Assembly: GCA_004168015.1 (NCBI GenBank)
Contig: SEYW01000012.1
Location: forward strand, 1 to 64,000
From: Methylolobus aquaticus
GTDB taxonomy: Bacteria; Pseudomonadota; Gammaproteobacteria; Methylococcales; Methylococcaceae
DNA: 64,000 bases
Reading direction: 5' to 3'
The position numbers and the translations under genes were made by a program. The notes under the pieces were generated by a model that ran no database searches, was not told where the DNA came from, and saw only the letters and a program-made list of their open reading frames with translations. Shown in pieces: positions 1-11,196 of this stretch. Every line of letters starts with the position of its first letter. Within the stretch, counting starts at the first letter, position 1.

Positions 1-324
1 CCCCTCGCCCGCCCCCGCGCTGGCCCAGCCCCAACGCGCAAGCACCCTGACCCGGCAACCCCGCACCGCACCGCACCGCGGCAAGATCGGTTGTGTGTTG
101 TCTGCAGACTACCCTGGCGGTCGCGCCTATGCAGCCCCGGTCTGTCGTCGTACAGAGAAATTTACACTCGACGCTGCTGGTGTGTGGTCTCAGAGAAAAA
201 CCTTATGTGCAACAATATCATAACAAATAGGCACGGTTTTGGCTTAAAGCCTCGCGTAGGCGCTTGTTCGATACGACGGTGCCGAGGTATTGCGTCACAA
301 AAAGTCTGAATTTTGGAGAGTTGC
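1..324. other. Upstream non-coding region of the PEP-CTERM gene
   Basis: No convincing gene is seen in this stretch. It becomes A/T-richer from about 155 to 240, as expected for a promoter region, and contains the sigma-54-like element listed separately. An imperfect inverted repeat with GTCG (147-150) and CGAC (169-172) arms lies about 60-80 bp upstream of that element, where an enhancer-binding protein could sit. The last assignment is inference only. Confidence 0.5.
229..243 (+). promoter_or_regulatory. Sigma-54 (RpoN)-type promoter for the PEP-CTERM gene
   Basis: The sequence AGGCACG-GTTT-TGGC matches the sigma-54 consensus TGGCACG-N4-TTGC. The invariant GG (230-231) and GC (242-243) are separated by exactly 10 bases. 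It lies about 80 bp upstream of the PEP-CTERM start codon. In other bacteria PEP-CTERM genes are controlled by the PrsK-PrsR two-component system with RpoN, which fits. No transcription start has been measured. Confidence 0.6.
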
Positions 325-888
325 ATGAAGCAGGGTCTTTGGAAAAGGGTGTGGGTCGCGGCGATGCTATTGGGTCTGACGGCTCCCGCCAGCGCCAAGG
401 TCATCCAGTTGGGGGATCTTCTAGCTCCGTCGATCAGCGGCGGGGAAAGTCGTTACGTCGTGAAGCAAAATACGCAAGGCAAGTTCCGCAACACCTTCAA
501 GTTCGACTTGTCGAAGAACGCCGACGTCAATCTGACCCGCAGTTTCGGGGGCGGAGCACTGGGTAAGCGCCTCAAATTCAGCAGCGTCCGCATGCGGCTG
601 CTGGATAGCGACAACAATCTCATCGCCAGCGCCCGCGGTGGCCGCCTGGCCAGCTTCGCCGGGGCGCTCGGCGAGGGCTCCTACAAGGTTGTCGTGGCGG
701 GCAAGATGAAGCCGGGCTTCGCACGCGGTGCCTTCAAGTTCAGTGCGGGGGCGATCGCGGCTCCTGTCCCGGAGCCGGAAGAATGGGCGTTGATGGTGAT
801 GGGTGCGGGCCTGATGGCCTTCCAGATCCGCCGCAAGCAGCGCCAACTGGCGAATGCCGAACCCGCTCTGGCAGCGCTTCCCGCCTGA
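325..888 (+). CDS. PEP-CTERM sorting domain protein, FxDxA type
   Basis: This is a secreted surface or matrix protein of 187 residues. It has an N-terminal signal peptide (charged MKQGLWKR, hydrophobic stretch, then PASA). The C-terminal tripartite PEP-CTERM signal consists of VPEPEEWAL, a hydrophobic segment and the basic cluster RRKQRQ. In known systems exosortase recognises this signal, and such proteins are often exported together with exopolysaccharide. The central part carries an FKFDLSKNADV block typical of the FxDxA subgroup. The ATG at 325 is preferred over the TTG at 313 because GGAGAG at 315-320 sits correctly in front of it. No exosortase gene lies in the window. A sigma-54-like promoter lies upstream and a strong terminator follows. 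Confidence 0.85.
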   Translation: MKQGLWKRVWVAAMLLGLTAPASAKVIQLGDLLAPSISGGESRYVVKQNTQGKFRNTFKFDLSKNADVNLTRSFGGGALGKRLKFSSVRMRLLDSDNNLIASARGGRLASFAGALGEGSYKVVVAGKMKPGFARGAFKFSAGAIAAPVPEPEEWALMVMGAGLMAFQIRRKQRQLANAEPALAALPA

Positions 889-921
889 ATCGCACGACGG
901 TCGTACCCGCGATTGCCTGAC

Positions 922-956
922 GCCTCCGCTCGCTGCCCGCGAGCGGAGGGCTTTTC
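922..956 (+). terminator. Rho-independent terminator after the PEP-CTERM gene
   Basis: A perfect 11-bp stem, CCTCCGCTCGC paired with GCGAGCGGAGG, with a five-base loop is followed by GGCTTTTCT. It lies about 35 bp after the stop codon. Confidence 0.8.
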
Positions 957-1150
957 TCGAGCCGCTTGCTGTTTGGGCCTTTTCATTTCCCATCAGGGCG
1001 GCTCACACTGCTGACATCTGCGCCGGGGGCCAAGGAATACCCCCACCACTTCACCGAGCAGGCGGAGGCATAAACTCGACTCCCTGCTGCGGCGATGACG
1101 CGGTAAGGTCGCAAGCCCGTTGCGACCATGCCTCGACGGGTCGCCCGAGT

Positions 1151-2074
1151 TCAATAGCTTTGCTGATGCTTGAGTTCCAGCCCGCGGCAGACCGTCTCCA
1201 ACTCCTCAAGCGTGCCAAGGCGGCAGCGGGCGCCGTCCGGGTCGCGCAGCTCCCAGCCATCGGGCAGTTCGGTCAGTTCGTAGCCGAGTTCGGCCAGAAT
1301 GCCGCAACACGCTCGGGCCCGCGTTCCGGCGGGGGCCCCCGCGGGGATCGGGTGCACGCGGTGGAACCACATCTGATAGAGGCTTACCAGGATCTGCGCG
1401 CCCATGGAGATGCCCATCAGCGCACCCGCTGCGACGACGACGTAGGCAAAGCCCGGGATCGACTTGGTGATATACCAGGCCGCGACGTCCAGCAGCATTG
1501 CCACGAACGGAATCGCGACGGTGATTCGTTTCACGGTCACGTTCATTTCCGCAAGGATGAAGATGCGGCCAATGAAATACAGGATGAACGCAATGCCAAA
1601 CAGGTGGATGTGCGATACGCGAATCAGCGCGGGCAGCGTTGCCCCGCTCGATTTTGCCGCGACCTCCGACACGCCGGCATAGCGCGTCAGGTCGGGGAGG
1701 TTGGGGTTGATGGCCGGTGTATGACACACGACGCAGTCACGGTTCAGGATGGGGGCGATCAACGCGTGATACTCGGCTTCGCCGGCTCCGGAATGGATCC
1801 ATTTGACGATCACTTCCTTGTCACTCTTGTATTTCAGGTTCGGTTCCATGATGCCGTTGATCGCGACCTCCAGCCGGGTCCGGTGGGTCGAGCCATGGTA
1901 GGCGATCATGACGTCCTGAACCGACAGGCCCCGCCGGCCGTCGCGGGCCTGATGGGTGTAATAGAGGTTTGCGAGGGCGAACGCATAGCCGATACCGATC
2001 GTCAGTAGAAACGCGCTGTTCAGGATGCGCTCGCTCACGGAAATGTCGTAGAAGCGACGGTAGCGAAAGGGCAT
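1151..2074 (-). CDS. Integral membrane protein with one c-type haem motif
   Basis: This is a 307-residue membrane protein of unrecognised family. Four hydrophobic segments are visible, at about 19-40, 155-175, 183-203 and 207-232. Between the first and second lies a single CVVCH haem-binding motif (residues 114-118), which should face the periplasm. The C-terminal ~60 residues look soluble. The layout suggests a small electron-transfer or redox-sensing cytochrome, but no quinol-oxidising partner is adjacent. The ATG at 2074 is chosen because the upstream extension is low-complexity and the hydrophobic N-terminal segment begins shortly after it. The gene stands alone between the PEP-CTERM gene and divergent parA. 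Function is unknown. Confidence 0.75.
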   Translation of the reverse strand: MPFRYRRFYDISVSERILNSAFLLTIGIGYAFALANLYYTHQARDGRRGLSVQDVMIAYHGSTHRTRLEVAINGIMEPNLKYKSDKEVIVKWIHSGAGEAEYHALIAPILNRDCVVCHTPAINPNLPDLTRYAGVSEVAAKSSGATLPALIRVSHIHLFGIAFILYFIGRIFILAEMNVTVKRITVAIPFVAMLLDVAAWYITKSIPGFAYVVVAAGALMGISMGAQILVSLYQMWFHRVHPIPAGAPAGTRARACCGILAELGYELTELPDGWELRDPDGARCRLGTLEELETVCRGLELKHQQSY

Positions 2075-2523
2075 GTTTTTCTCTGGCTGGTCGAAGACGT
2101 TGCGGCAGGCCGGCGCCACGGCCTGATCGGCGCGGCCGTGCGGAACCGTAATTATCGGTTGCGGCTGAGCGTGCGTCACGTCGCGCGGCGGCAGGTCCGA
2201 TCCCGGTCTATAATCGTGCGCCGCCCATCGGGTAACCATTCATCCTGCTGCCTTGTTGGGTAGTGGGAGCGGGCCGGGAGGGCGAGACCGTCTGCGGGAG
2301 GGAACCCGCAGGCTAGCCTCCAGGGACGGGTTCACGGCGTGTCTCGGCTTCCCGGACCGCTCCCGCGAGGGGGGGCGTGAACGGTTACGCCCATCGGAGG
2401 CGGTCGTTCGCCGGTGCGCTGGACAGCTTCGTCGTCCGGCCTTACTCTCGACGGCTTGCCGGGTCTTTCACGGATGGGGCCGATCAGGGCGATTCACGGC
2501 TCGAGTTTTCCACCGAAGCGCAA
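2075..2523. other. Intergenic region between the cytochrome gene and parA
   Basis: This divergent intergenic region must hold promoters for both flanking genes. I recognise no clear -35/-10 pair, no parS-like palindrome and no reliable small ORF. Open frames run through it but lack ribosome-binding sites and recognisable products. Confidence 0.4.
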
Positions 2524-3324
2524 ATGAAACAATCACGTATGGCAAAGATCATTGCGGTGGCGAACCAGAAGGGCGGCGTCGGCAAGACCACGACGAGCAT
2601 CAATCTCGCCGCCAGCCTTGCCGCCACGAAGAAGAAGGTGCTGCTGATCGATCTGGACCCGCAGGGCAACACCACGATGGGGCTGGGCGTCGACAAGAAG
2701 GCGCTCGAGGCCTCGGTGTACGAGGTGCTGATCGGTGAGTCGGCCTTCGACGCGGCCGTAGTCAAGCTGCAGGCCTTCAATCTGGAATTGCTCCCTGCCA
2801 ACGCCGATCTCGCGGCCGCCCAGGTCCAGCTGCTCGAGAAGGCATCTCGCGACCGGGTGCTGTCGAATGTGCTCGAAGCGGCCCGGCACCGCTACGATTT
2901 CGTGCTGATCGATTGTCCGCCGGCGCTGAATATCCTGACGGTGAACGCCCTAGTGGCGGCGGACAGCGTGCTGATCCCGATGCAGTGTGAGTACTACGCG
3001 CTGGAGGGCTTGTCGGATCTGATGGACACGCTGCGGAACGTGCGCGAAAGCGTGAATCCCCGGCTGCGCATCGAAGGCCTGCTGCGCACGATGTACGACG
3101 CGCGGAGCAACCTTGCCAAAGAGGTGTCCGACCAGTTGACGCAGCATTTCGCCGATGCGGTGTTCCGCACCGTGATCCCGCGTACGATCCGGTTGGCCGA
3201 GGCGCCGAGTCACGGTCTGCCGATCATGCTCTACGACAAGAGCTCGAAGGGCGCCACCGCCTACCTGTCCCTGGCCGGCGAACTGGTTCGCCGCAACAAA
3301 CCCGCCGTTTCCCTCGCCTCGTGA
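2524..3324 (+). CDS. parA: Chromosome partitioning ATPase ParA/Soj
   Basis: This Walker-type ATPase moves ParB-parS complexes during chromosome segregation. The deviant Walker A motif KGGVGKTTT is close to the N-terminus. The switch segment DLDPQGN and the IDCPPAL motif follow in the usual order, and the length (~266 residues) is normal for chromosomal ParA. ATG 2524 has a weak GAAG in front. ATG 2539, which begins MAKIIAVANQ, matches the usual family start and is an equally good choice. The stop codon overlaps the region where parB begins, so the two are one operon. This position upstream of the atp operon is the common arrangement in gamma- and betaproteobacteria, where gidA/gidB usually precede it. 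Confidence 0.95.
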   Translation: MKQSRMAKIIAVANQKGGVGKTTTSINLAASLAATKKKVLLIDLDPQGNTTMGLGVDKKALEASVYEVLIGESAFDAAVVKLQAFNLELLPANADLAAAQVQLLEKASRDRVLSNVLEAARHRYDFVLIDCPPALNILTVNALVAADSVLIPMQCEYYALEGLSDLMDTLRNVRESVNPRLRIEGLLRTMYDARSNLAKEVSDQLTQHFADAVFRTVIPRTIRLAEAPSHGLPIMLYDKSSKGATAYLSLAGELVRRNKPAVSLAS

Positions 3325-3329
3325 ACCTG

Positions 3330-4184
3330 ATGACAACTAAAAAACGTGGATTGGGTCGCGGCCTGGACGCTTTGCTTGGGCCCGCCGAAACACAGCCTGT
3401 GGCCGGCGAAACCTTGCGTGTGGTGCCGGTCGAAGCGCTCCGCGCCAGTCCGTACCAGCCGCGCAAGGACTTCGATCCGGCGCGCCTGCAGGAACTGGCC
3501 GATTCGATCAGTGCCCAGGGCGTGGTCCAGCCTGTTCTGGTTCGCGCCAGCGGGACCTTCGACTACGAGATCATCGCCGGCGAGCGCCGCTGGCGAGCCG
3601 CCCAGCTTGCCGGTCTGCGGGACATCCCGGTCATCATCCGCGATGTCCCCGACCAGAGTGCGATGGCCATCGCGCTGATCGAGAACATTCAACGGGAAGA
3701 CCTGAATCCGCTCGAAGAAGCGGAGGCACTGCGTCGCCTGTCGGAGGAGTTCGACCTGACCCATCAGCAGATCGCCGACGCGGTAGGAAGGTCGCGCGCC
3801 ACCGTGACCAACCTGCTGCGTCTGAACGAACTGCACCCCGAGGTCAAGCTGCTGCTGAGCGCCGGCAGTCTCGAAATGGGCCACGCCCGAGCCATCCTCG
3901 CGCTGCCCCTCGAACAGCAGGCACCGGTCGCGCAACGTGTTGCGTCGAAGCAATTAACTGTGCGCGCTACGGAAACACTGGTCCGGCGGCTGCTTTCCGC
4001 GCCGCCGTCGCAGCCCGCCGCGCGACGCCCGGATCCGGACATCACTGCGCTGATGAACCGGCTTGGCGAGACTTTCGGCGCCCATGTGCAGCTCCAGCAG
4101 GGCCGAAAAGGGACCGGGAAGCTGATCATCAACTACGCCAGTCTGGAGCATCTGCAAGGCATTCTGGACCGGCTTGAGCGCTAG
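3330..4184 (+). CDS. parB: Chromosome partitioning CTPase/DNA-binding protein ParB
   Basis: ParB binds centromere-like parS sites and loads onto DNA as a CTP-dependent clamp that ParA acts on. The N-terminus has the family hallmark KKRGLGRGLDALLG. The ParB/Srx domain follows with the YQPRKDF and GERRWRAA motifs and the IENIQREDLNPLEEA block. Next is the helix-turn-helix LTHQQIADAVGRSRATV and a C-terminal dimerisation region. The length of 284 residues is typical. ATG 3330 is preferred. A GTG at 3321 overlaps the parA stop and is an alternative. No consensus parS was found in the window. Confidence 0.95.
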   Translation: MTTKKRGLGRGLDALLGPAETQPVAGETLRVVPVEALRASPYQPRKDFDPARLQELADSISAQGVVQPVLVRASGTFDYEIIAGERRWRAAQLAGLRDIPVIIRDVPDQSAMAIALIENIQREDLNPLEEAEALRRLSEEFDLTHQQIADAVGRSRATVTNLLRLNELHPEVKLLLSAGSLEMGHARAILALPLEQQAPVAQRVASKQLTVRATETLVRRLLSAPPSQPAARRPDPDITALMNRLGETFGAHVQLQQGRKGTGKLIINYASLEHLQGILDRLER

Positions 4185-4204
4185 CTTCGTCGTTGATTTC
4201 CCGC

Positions 4205-4234
4205 AACCCCGCTGATAGACTCCGCGGGGTTTTG
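4205..4234 (+). terminator. Terminator between parB and the atp operon
   Basis: AACCCCGC and GCGGGGTT form an 8-bp stem around an 11-base loop, followed by TTG. It lies just after parB and before the Shine-Dalgarno of atpI, so it separates the par and atp transcripts. Confidence 0.7.
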
Positions 4235-4264
4235 AGTGGAGGCGCCGACCTCGGAGGACGGTAA

Positions 4265-4627
4265 GTGTTCGCGGCCGTCCGACGCGTCCTGCACTGGCAG
4301 ATTGGAATCATCGCTTTCTCCGTATCGTTGTCGACAGCCCTGGCCAGCTGGCCCGCAGGGCGTTCGGCGCTGATCGGCGGCCTGATTGGATTCGTGCCGA
4401 ATGCGGTGTTCGCGCTGCGGTTCGGAAAATCGGCGGCGAGCCGATCCGCGCAGGAGATCGTGAGGGCCTTCTACGCCGGCGAAGCCAGTAAGATGGCGAT
4501 GACGGCCGTTCTCTTTTTCCTGGTGTTCCAACTGCCCGATGTGCGTTATGCACCGCTGTTCGCCGCCTTCATCGCGGTGCAGGGTGCATTTTGGGCCGCC
4601 CTCCTTTTTTCGGATACCGACATTTGA
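4265..4627 (+). CDS. atpI: ATP synthase subunit I (AtpI)
   Basis: This is a small membrane protein at the head of the ATP synthase operon, thought to assist c-ring assembly. It has 120 residues and four hydrophobic segments, at about 12-30, 36-50, 75-92 and 95-116, in the pattern usual for AtpI. The GTG start is supported by TCGGAGGACG at 4251-4260, a near-perfect Shine-Dalgarno. It is directly followed by atpB with a 9-bp gap. AtpI proteins diverge quickly, so position carries much of the identification. Confidence 0.88.
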   Translation: MFAAVRRVLHWQIGIIAFSVSLSTALASWPAGRSALIGGLIGFVPNAVFALRFGKSAASRSAQEIVRAFYAGEASKMAMTAVLFFLVFQLPDVRYAPLFAAFIAVQGAFWAALLFSDTDI

Positions 4628-5697
<1,070 letters not shown>

Positions 5698-5748
5698 GCG
5701 GTCTGAGCGCGTCGTCCATTTCACGTCTTCACGCATGAGGAAAGCGCT

Positions 5749-6222
5749 GTGAGTATCAACGCCACCCTGCTCGGGCAAATGATCACGTTTGCACTTCTGG
5801 TGCTGTTCACCATGAAGTACGTCTGGCCCCCCTTGATGCAGGCTTTAGAGGAGCGGAAGAAGAAAATTGCCGAAGGGCTCGCCGCTGCCGACAAGGGAAA
5901 GCAGGATCTCGAGAATGCCGAGAAGCGCGCAAAGGTGTTGCTGAAGGAAGCTAAGGATCAGGCGGCCGAGATCGTCAATCTCGCCCAGAAGCGCGCCAAC
6001 GACCTCGTGGATGAATCGAAGGATGCCGCCAAGCAGGAAGGCGAGCGGATCGTCGCTGCCGCGAAGGCGGAGACCGACCGTGAAGTGCAAGCAGCCAAGG
6101 AGGGCTTGCGGAAGCAGGTCTCGACGCTGGCGATTGCTGCCGCCGAGCAGATCCTGAAGACCGAGGTCGACCAGAACAAGCACAAGGAAGTTCTGCAAGA
6201 TCTGAAGAAACAACTGGGCTGA
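5749..6222 (+). CDS. atpF: F1Fo ATP synthase subunit b
   Basis: Subunit b forms the peripheral stalk linking Fo subunit a to F1. It has 157 residues with a single N-terminal membrane helix (about 5-25). The rest is a long, charged, Ala/Lys/Glu-rich coiled coil. The start is GTG at 5749 with GAGG at 5737-5740. Length and architecture are standard for the proteobacterial b subunit. Confidence 0.96.
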   Translation: MSINATLLGQMITFALLVLFTMKYVWPPLMQALEERKKKIAEGLAAADKGKQDLENAEKRAKVLLKEAKDQAAEIVNLAQKRANDLVDESKDAAKQEGERIVAAAKAETDREVQAAKEGLRKQVSTLAIAAAEQILKTEVDQNKHKEVLQDLKKQLG

Positions 6223-6228
6223 TGATCG

Positions 6229-6765
6229 ATGAGTGAACTGATGACGCTGGCCCGACCGTATGCGGTTGCGGCCTATCAGCGCGCGAAGGAAACGGGTTCC
6301 ACGGGGCAGTGGGAAACCATGTTGCAGTTTCTCGAAACCGCGCTCGCGGATGCGCAGCTGCAGCAGGCGGCGAGTAATCCGCAAGCCGACAAGGAGCGTT
6401 TCCTGTCCGCCTTTTTCGATCTCGGCCAGGATCACCTGAATGACGATGGCAAGAACTTCGTCCGACTGTTGGTGCACAACCACCGGCTGGGACTGATGCC
6501 TTCCATTCGCACCCTATTTTCCCACTATCGGGCGGAAGACGAGGGGTATATCGACGTCTCGGTGGCCACGGCTTTTCCGCTCGACGCGGAAGAAGAGCAG
6601 GACATCGCCGGACTCGTCGAAAAGCTGCTGAAGCGGCAAGCCCGACTGACCGTACATCAAGACGCATCGCTGATCGGCGGTGTCGTCATTCGCGCCGGAG
6701 ACCGCGTCATCGATGGTTCGGTGCGCGGCCAGCTGCAGCGGCTGGAAAAGACCCTGTGGAATTAG
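6229..6765 (+). CDS. atpH: F1Fo ATP synthase subunit delta
   Basis: Delta sits on top of F1 and joins the peripheral stalk to the alpha subunits. It has 178 residues. The N-terminal helical bundle begins LARPYAVAAYQRAKE, and the C-terminal conserved block GGVVIRAGDRVIDGSVRGQL is typical of the OSCP/delta family. It starts 6 bases after atpF. Confidence 0.96.
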   Translation: MSELMTLARPYAVAAYQRAKETGSTGQWETMLQFLETALADAQLQQAASNPQADKERFLSAFFDLGQDHLNDDGKNFVRLLVHNHRLGLMPSIRTLFSHYRAEDEGYIDVSVATAFPLDAEEEQDIAGLVEKLLKRQARLTVHQDASLIGGVVIRAGDRVIDGSVRGQLQRLEKTLWN

Positions 6766-6779
6766 AGTGAGAATGAAAC

Positions 6780-8321
6780 ATGCAACTCAATCCTTCTGAA
6801 ATCAGCGAACTGATCAAAAGCAAGATCGCGAATTTCGACCTCGGTGTCGAAGCCCGGACCGAGGGCAGCATCGTCAGCCTGACCGACGGCATCGTCCGCA
6901 TTCATGGTCTCGCGGACGTGATGCAGGGTGAGATGGTCGAGTTCCCGGGCAATACCTTCGGCGTCGCCTTGAACCTGGAACGCGATTCGGTCGGTGCGGT
7001 GGTCCTCGGTGCCTACGAGCACCTGACCGAGGGCGACACCGTCAAGTGCACCGGTCGCATCCTCGAAGTTCCGGTCGGCGAAGCGCTGCTGGGCCGCGTC
7101 GTGGACGCCCTCGGAAATGCGATCGACGGCCAGGGCCCGATCGCGGCGGCTGCGATGTCGCCGATCGAGAAAATCGCACCGGGTGTCATCAGCCGGCAGT
7201 CGGTCAGCCAGCCGCTGCAGACCGGGTTGAAAGCCATCGACTCGATGATCCCGATTGGCCGCGGCCAGCGTGAGTTGATCATCGGCGACCGCCAGACCGG
7301 CAAGACCGCGATCGCGATCGACACGATCATCAACCAGAAGGGCACCGGGGTTAAGTGCATCTATGTGGCCATTGGCCAGAAGCAGTCGTCGGTCGCCAAC
7401 GTGGTCCGCAAGCTGCAAGAGCACGGTGCGATGGAGCACACCATCATCGTGAACGCTTCGGCGTCCGATTCGGCTGCCATGCAGTTCATCGCAGCCTATT
7501 CCGGCTGCGCGATGGGCGAGTACTTCCGTGACCGCGGTGAAGACGCGCTGATCATCTATGACGATCTGACGAAGCAGGCCTGGGCTTACCGCCAGATTTC
7601 GCTGCTGCTCCGCCGTCCGCCAGGCCGCGAAGCCTATCCCGGCGACATCTTCTATCTGCATTCGCGGCTCCTGGAGCGCGCGTCCCGGATCAATGTCGAG
7701 GAAGTCGAGAAGCTGACGAACGGTGCAGTAACCGGCAAAACGGGCTCGCTGACGGCACTGCCGATCATCGAAACCCAGGCCGGCGACGTTTCCGCCTTCG
7801 TTCCGACCAACGTGATCTCGATCACCGACGGCCAGATCTTCCTCGAAACGAACCTTTTCAACGCGGGTGTCCGCCCCGCCGTGAACGCCGGTCTGTCGGT
7901 ATCCCGCGTCGGCGGCGCCGCGCAGACCAAGGTTGTCAAGAAGCTGGGCGGCGGTATCCGTCTCGACCTGGCACAGTTCCGCGAACTGGCGGCCTTCGCG
8001 CAGTTCGCCTCCGACCTCGACGAAGCGACCCGCAAACAGATCGAACGCGGCCAGCGCGTGACCGAGCTGATGAAGCAGAACCAGTATGCGCCGATGAGCG
8101 TCGCGCAGATGGCGGTATCGCTGTTCGCGGTCAATGAAGGCTACCTCGATGACATCGACGTCAACAAGGTCCGCGACTTCGAGGACGCGCTGCAGAACTA
8201 CATGAAGACCAGCCAGGCCAAGTTGATGGACAAGATCAACGAGAGCGGCGACTACAGCGACGCGATTCAGAAGGACCTGAAGGCGGCGGTGACGAAGTTC
8301 AAAGAATCGCACGCCTGGTGA
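6780..8321 (+). CDS. atpA: F1Fo ATP synthase subunit alpha
   Basis: Alpha is the non-catalytic nucleotide-binding subunit of the F1 hexamer. It has 513 residues, the usual length. Visible motifs are the P-loop [14 protein letters not shown], the [11 protein letters not shown] segment and the arginine-finger region LHSRLLERA. The start codon follows the atpH stop by 14 bases. A long antisense frame across the gene is a codon-bias shadow. Confidence 0.98.
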   Translation: MQLNPSEISELIKSKIANFDLGVEARTEGSIVSLTDGIVRIHGLADVMQGEMVEFPGNTFGVALNLERDSVGAVVLGAYEHLTEGDTVKCTGRILEVPVGEALLGRVVDALGNAIDGQGPIAAAAMSPIEKIAPGVISRQSVSQPLQTGLKAIDSMIPIGRGQRELIIGDRQTGKTAIAIDTIINQKGTGVKCIYVAIGQKQSSVANVVRKLQEHGAMEHTIIVNASASDSAAMQFIAAYSGCAMGEYFRDRGEDALIIYDDLTKQAWAYRQISLLLRRPPGREAYPGDIFYLHSRLLERASRINVEEVEKLTNGAVTGKTGSLTALPIIETQAGDVSAFVPTNVISITDGQIFLETNLFNAGVRPAVNAGLSVSRVGGAAQTKVVKKLGGGIRLDLAQFRELAAFAQFASDLDEATRKQIERGQRVTELMKQNQYAPMSVAQMAVSLFAVNEGYLDDIDVNKVRDFEDALQNYMKTSQAKLMDKINESGDYSDAIQKDLKAAVTKFKESHAW

Positions 8322-8332
8322 GGTAAGCGCGC

Positions 8333-9196
8333 ATGGCCGTCGGCAAAGAAATCCGCACGAAGATCGGCAGCATCCGCAACACGCAGAAGATCACGCGTGC
8401 GATGGAGATGGTGGCCGCCAGCAAGATGCGCAAGACGCAGGACCGCATGCAGGCGACGCGTCCGTATTCCAAGAAGATCGGCCGGATCATCAAGCATCTG
8501 GCGCACGCGAATCCGGAATACAAGCATGCTTTCATGCTCGAGCGCCCGGTCAAGACGGTCGGGCTGATCGTGATCTCGTCCGACCGCGGTCTGTGCGGCG
8601 GCCTGAACTCGAACCTGTTCCGTATGTTGCTGAAGCGCATGAAGACCTGGTCCGAGGCGGGTTGCGAGATGCGCGTCGCGACCATCGGCCAGAAGGCCGC
8701 CGGCTTCTTCAACGGCATCGGGGCGAATGTCGTCGCGCAGGTCTCGCGCCTCGGCGACGCTCCGCACCTGGAGAGCATCATCGGCGTCATCAAGGCGATG
8801 CTCGACGAGTACAACGAGGGTCGGCTCGACGAATTGCATGTCGTCTACAACGAATTCGTCAACACGATGACGCAGCGCCCGAGCGTGGACCAGCTGATCC
8901 CGATCCGTGCCGAGGAACTCGGAGAGGAATTGAAGGGCCACTGGGACTACATCTACGAGCCGGATGCCAAGGAAGTGCTCGACGACCTGATGATCCGGTA
9001 CATCGAGTCGCTCGTCTTCCAGGGCCTGGTCGAGAACAACGCCTGCGAGCAGTCCGCGCGGATGGTGGCCATGAAGAGCGCCTCCGACAATGCCGGGAAG
9101 CTCATCAAGGAGCTGCAGCTGATCTACAACAAGGCGCGGCAGGCAGCCATCACGCAGGAAATCGCCGAAATCGTCGGCGGCGCCGCGGCAGTTTAA
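8333..9196 (+). CDS. atpG: F1Fo ATP synthase subunit gamma
   Basis: Gamma is the central rotating shaft between F1 and the c-ring. It has 287 residues. The N-terminal coiled-coil helix begins with [22 protein letters not shown]. The conserved [11 protein letters not shown] motif follows, and the C-terminal helix contains [13 protein letters not shown]. It lies 11 bases downstream of atpA. Confidence 0.97.
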   Translation: MAVGKEIRTKIGSIRNTQKITRAMEMVAASKMRKTQDRMQATRPYSKKIGRIIKHLAHANPEYKHAFMLERPVKTVGLIVISSDRGLCGGLNSNLFRMLLKRMKTWSEAGCEMRVATIGQKAAGFFNGIGANVVAQVSRLGDAPHLESIIGVIKAMLDEYNEGRLDELHVVYNEFVNTMTQRPSVDQLIPIRAEELGEELKGHWDYIYEPDAKEVLDDLMIRYIESLVFQGLVENNACEQSARMVAMKSASDNAGKLIKELQLIYNKARQAAITQEIAEIVGGAAAV

Positions 9197-9232
9197 GCAA
9201 AACTTTAAGACCCGAATCGGGAAGAGGAATAG

Positions 9233-10618
<1,386 letters not shown>

Positions 10619-10639
10619 GGGCTGCGGAGGAACAACGAC

Positions 10640-11059
10640 ATGGCCATGACGATTCACGTCGATATCGTGAGTGCCGAACGGGAGATCTTCTCGGGACAGG
10701 CCGAGCTGGTCGTGGCCCCGGCGGAAATGGGCGAGGTCGGCATCGCCGCGCGCCACGCCCCGTTCCTGACCCGCCTGAAGCCCGGCGAAGTGCGGGTCAA
10801 GGTCAACGCGCAGGAAACGCAGCCGTTTTACATCTCGGGCGGGATGCTCGAAGTGCAGCCGCATATCGTGACCATCCTGGCCGATACCGCGATCCGTGCC
10901 AAGGACCTGGACGAGGCCGCCGCGATCGAGGCGAAGAAACGCGCCGAGGAGATGCTGCAGGACAAGTCGGGCCGTATCGACTACGCCAAGGCCCAGGCCC
11001 AGCTGCTCGAAGCGATGGCGCAGCTGCGGAGCATCGAGAAGCTCCGCAAAGGCCGCTGA
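10640..11059 (+). CDS. atpC: F1Fo ATP synthase subunit epsilon
   Basis: Epsilon is the rotor subunit that can inhibit ATP hydrolysis. It has 139 residues. An N-terminal beta-sandwich carries [14 protein letters not shown] and the conserved GILPRHAP-like motif as [12 protein letters not shown]-terminal helical hairpin follows. It is the last gene of the atp operon and is followed directly by a strong terminator. Confidence 0.96.
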   Translation: MAMTIHVDIVSAEREIFSGQAELVVAPAEMGEVGIAARHAPFLTRLKPGEVRVKVNAQETQPFYISGGMLEVQPHIVTILADTAIRAKDLDEAAAIEAKKRAEEMLQDKSGRIDYAKAQAQLLEAMAQLRSIEKLRKGR

Positions 11060-11087
11060 CGGCCGGGCGATTCCGCCCGAAAAAAGG

Positions 11088-11140
11088 ACCCGGTGGTTGC
11101 AGGAGTCGTACCGGACTCCCGCCCGCCGGGTTTTTTTTTT
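11088..11140 (+). terminator. Rho-independent terminator of the atp operon
   Basis: The long hairpin has outer arms ACCCGGTGG and CCGCCGGGT and inner arms GGAGTC and GACTCC. A run of ten T residues follows at 11131-11140. It is about 30 bp after the atpC stop. Confidence 0.93.
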
Positions 11141-11196
11141 GCTAGCATGTGGCTGCGCTACACGGATCGTTCATCCCCGACTTCACTGTTGTTGCC

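Noticed and set aside
854-2008. Long plus-strand open frame (384 codons) opposite the membrane cytochrome
   Set aside because: The minus-strand product has membrane segments and a CxxCH motif. The plus-strand translation has none, and high-GC codon bias explains its openness.
2075-4184. parS site expected near parAB
   Set aside because: No sequence close to TGTTTCACGTGAAACA was seen here or elsewhere in the window.
6762-8312. 516-codon minus-strand frame across atpA
   Set aside because: It is the antisense shadow of a fully conserved atpA; no ribosome-binding site and no recognisable product.
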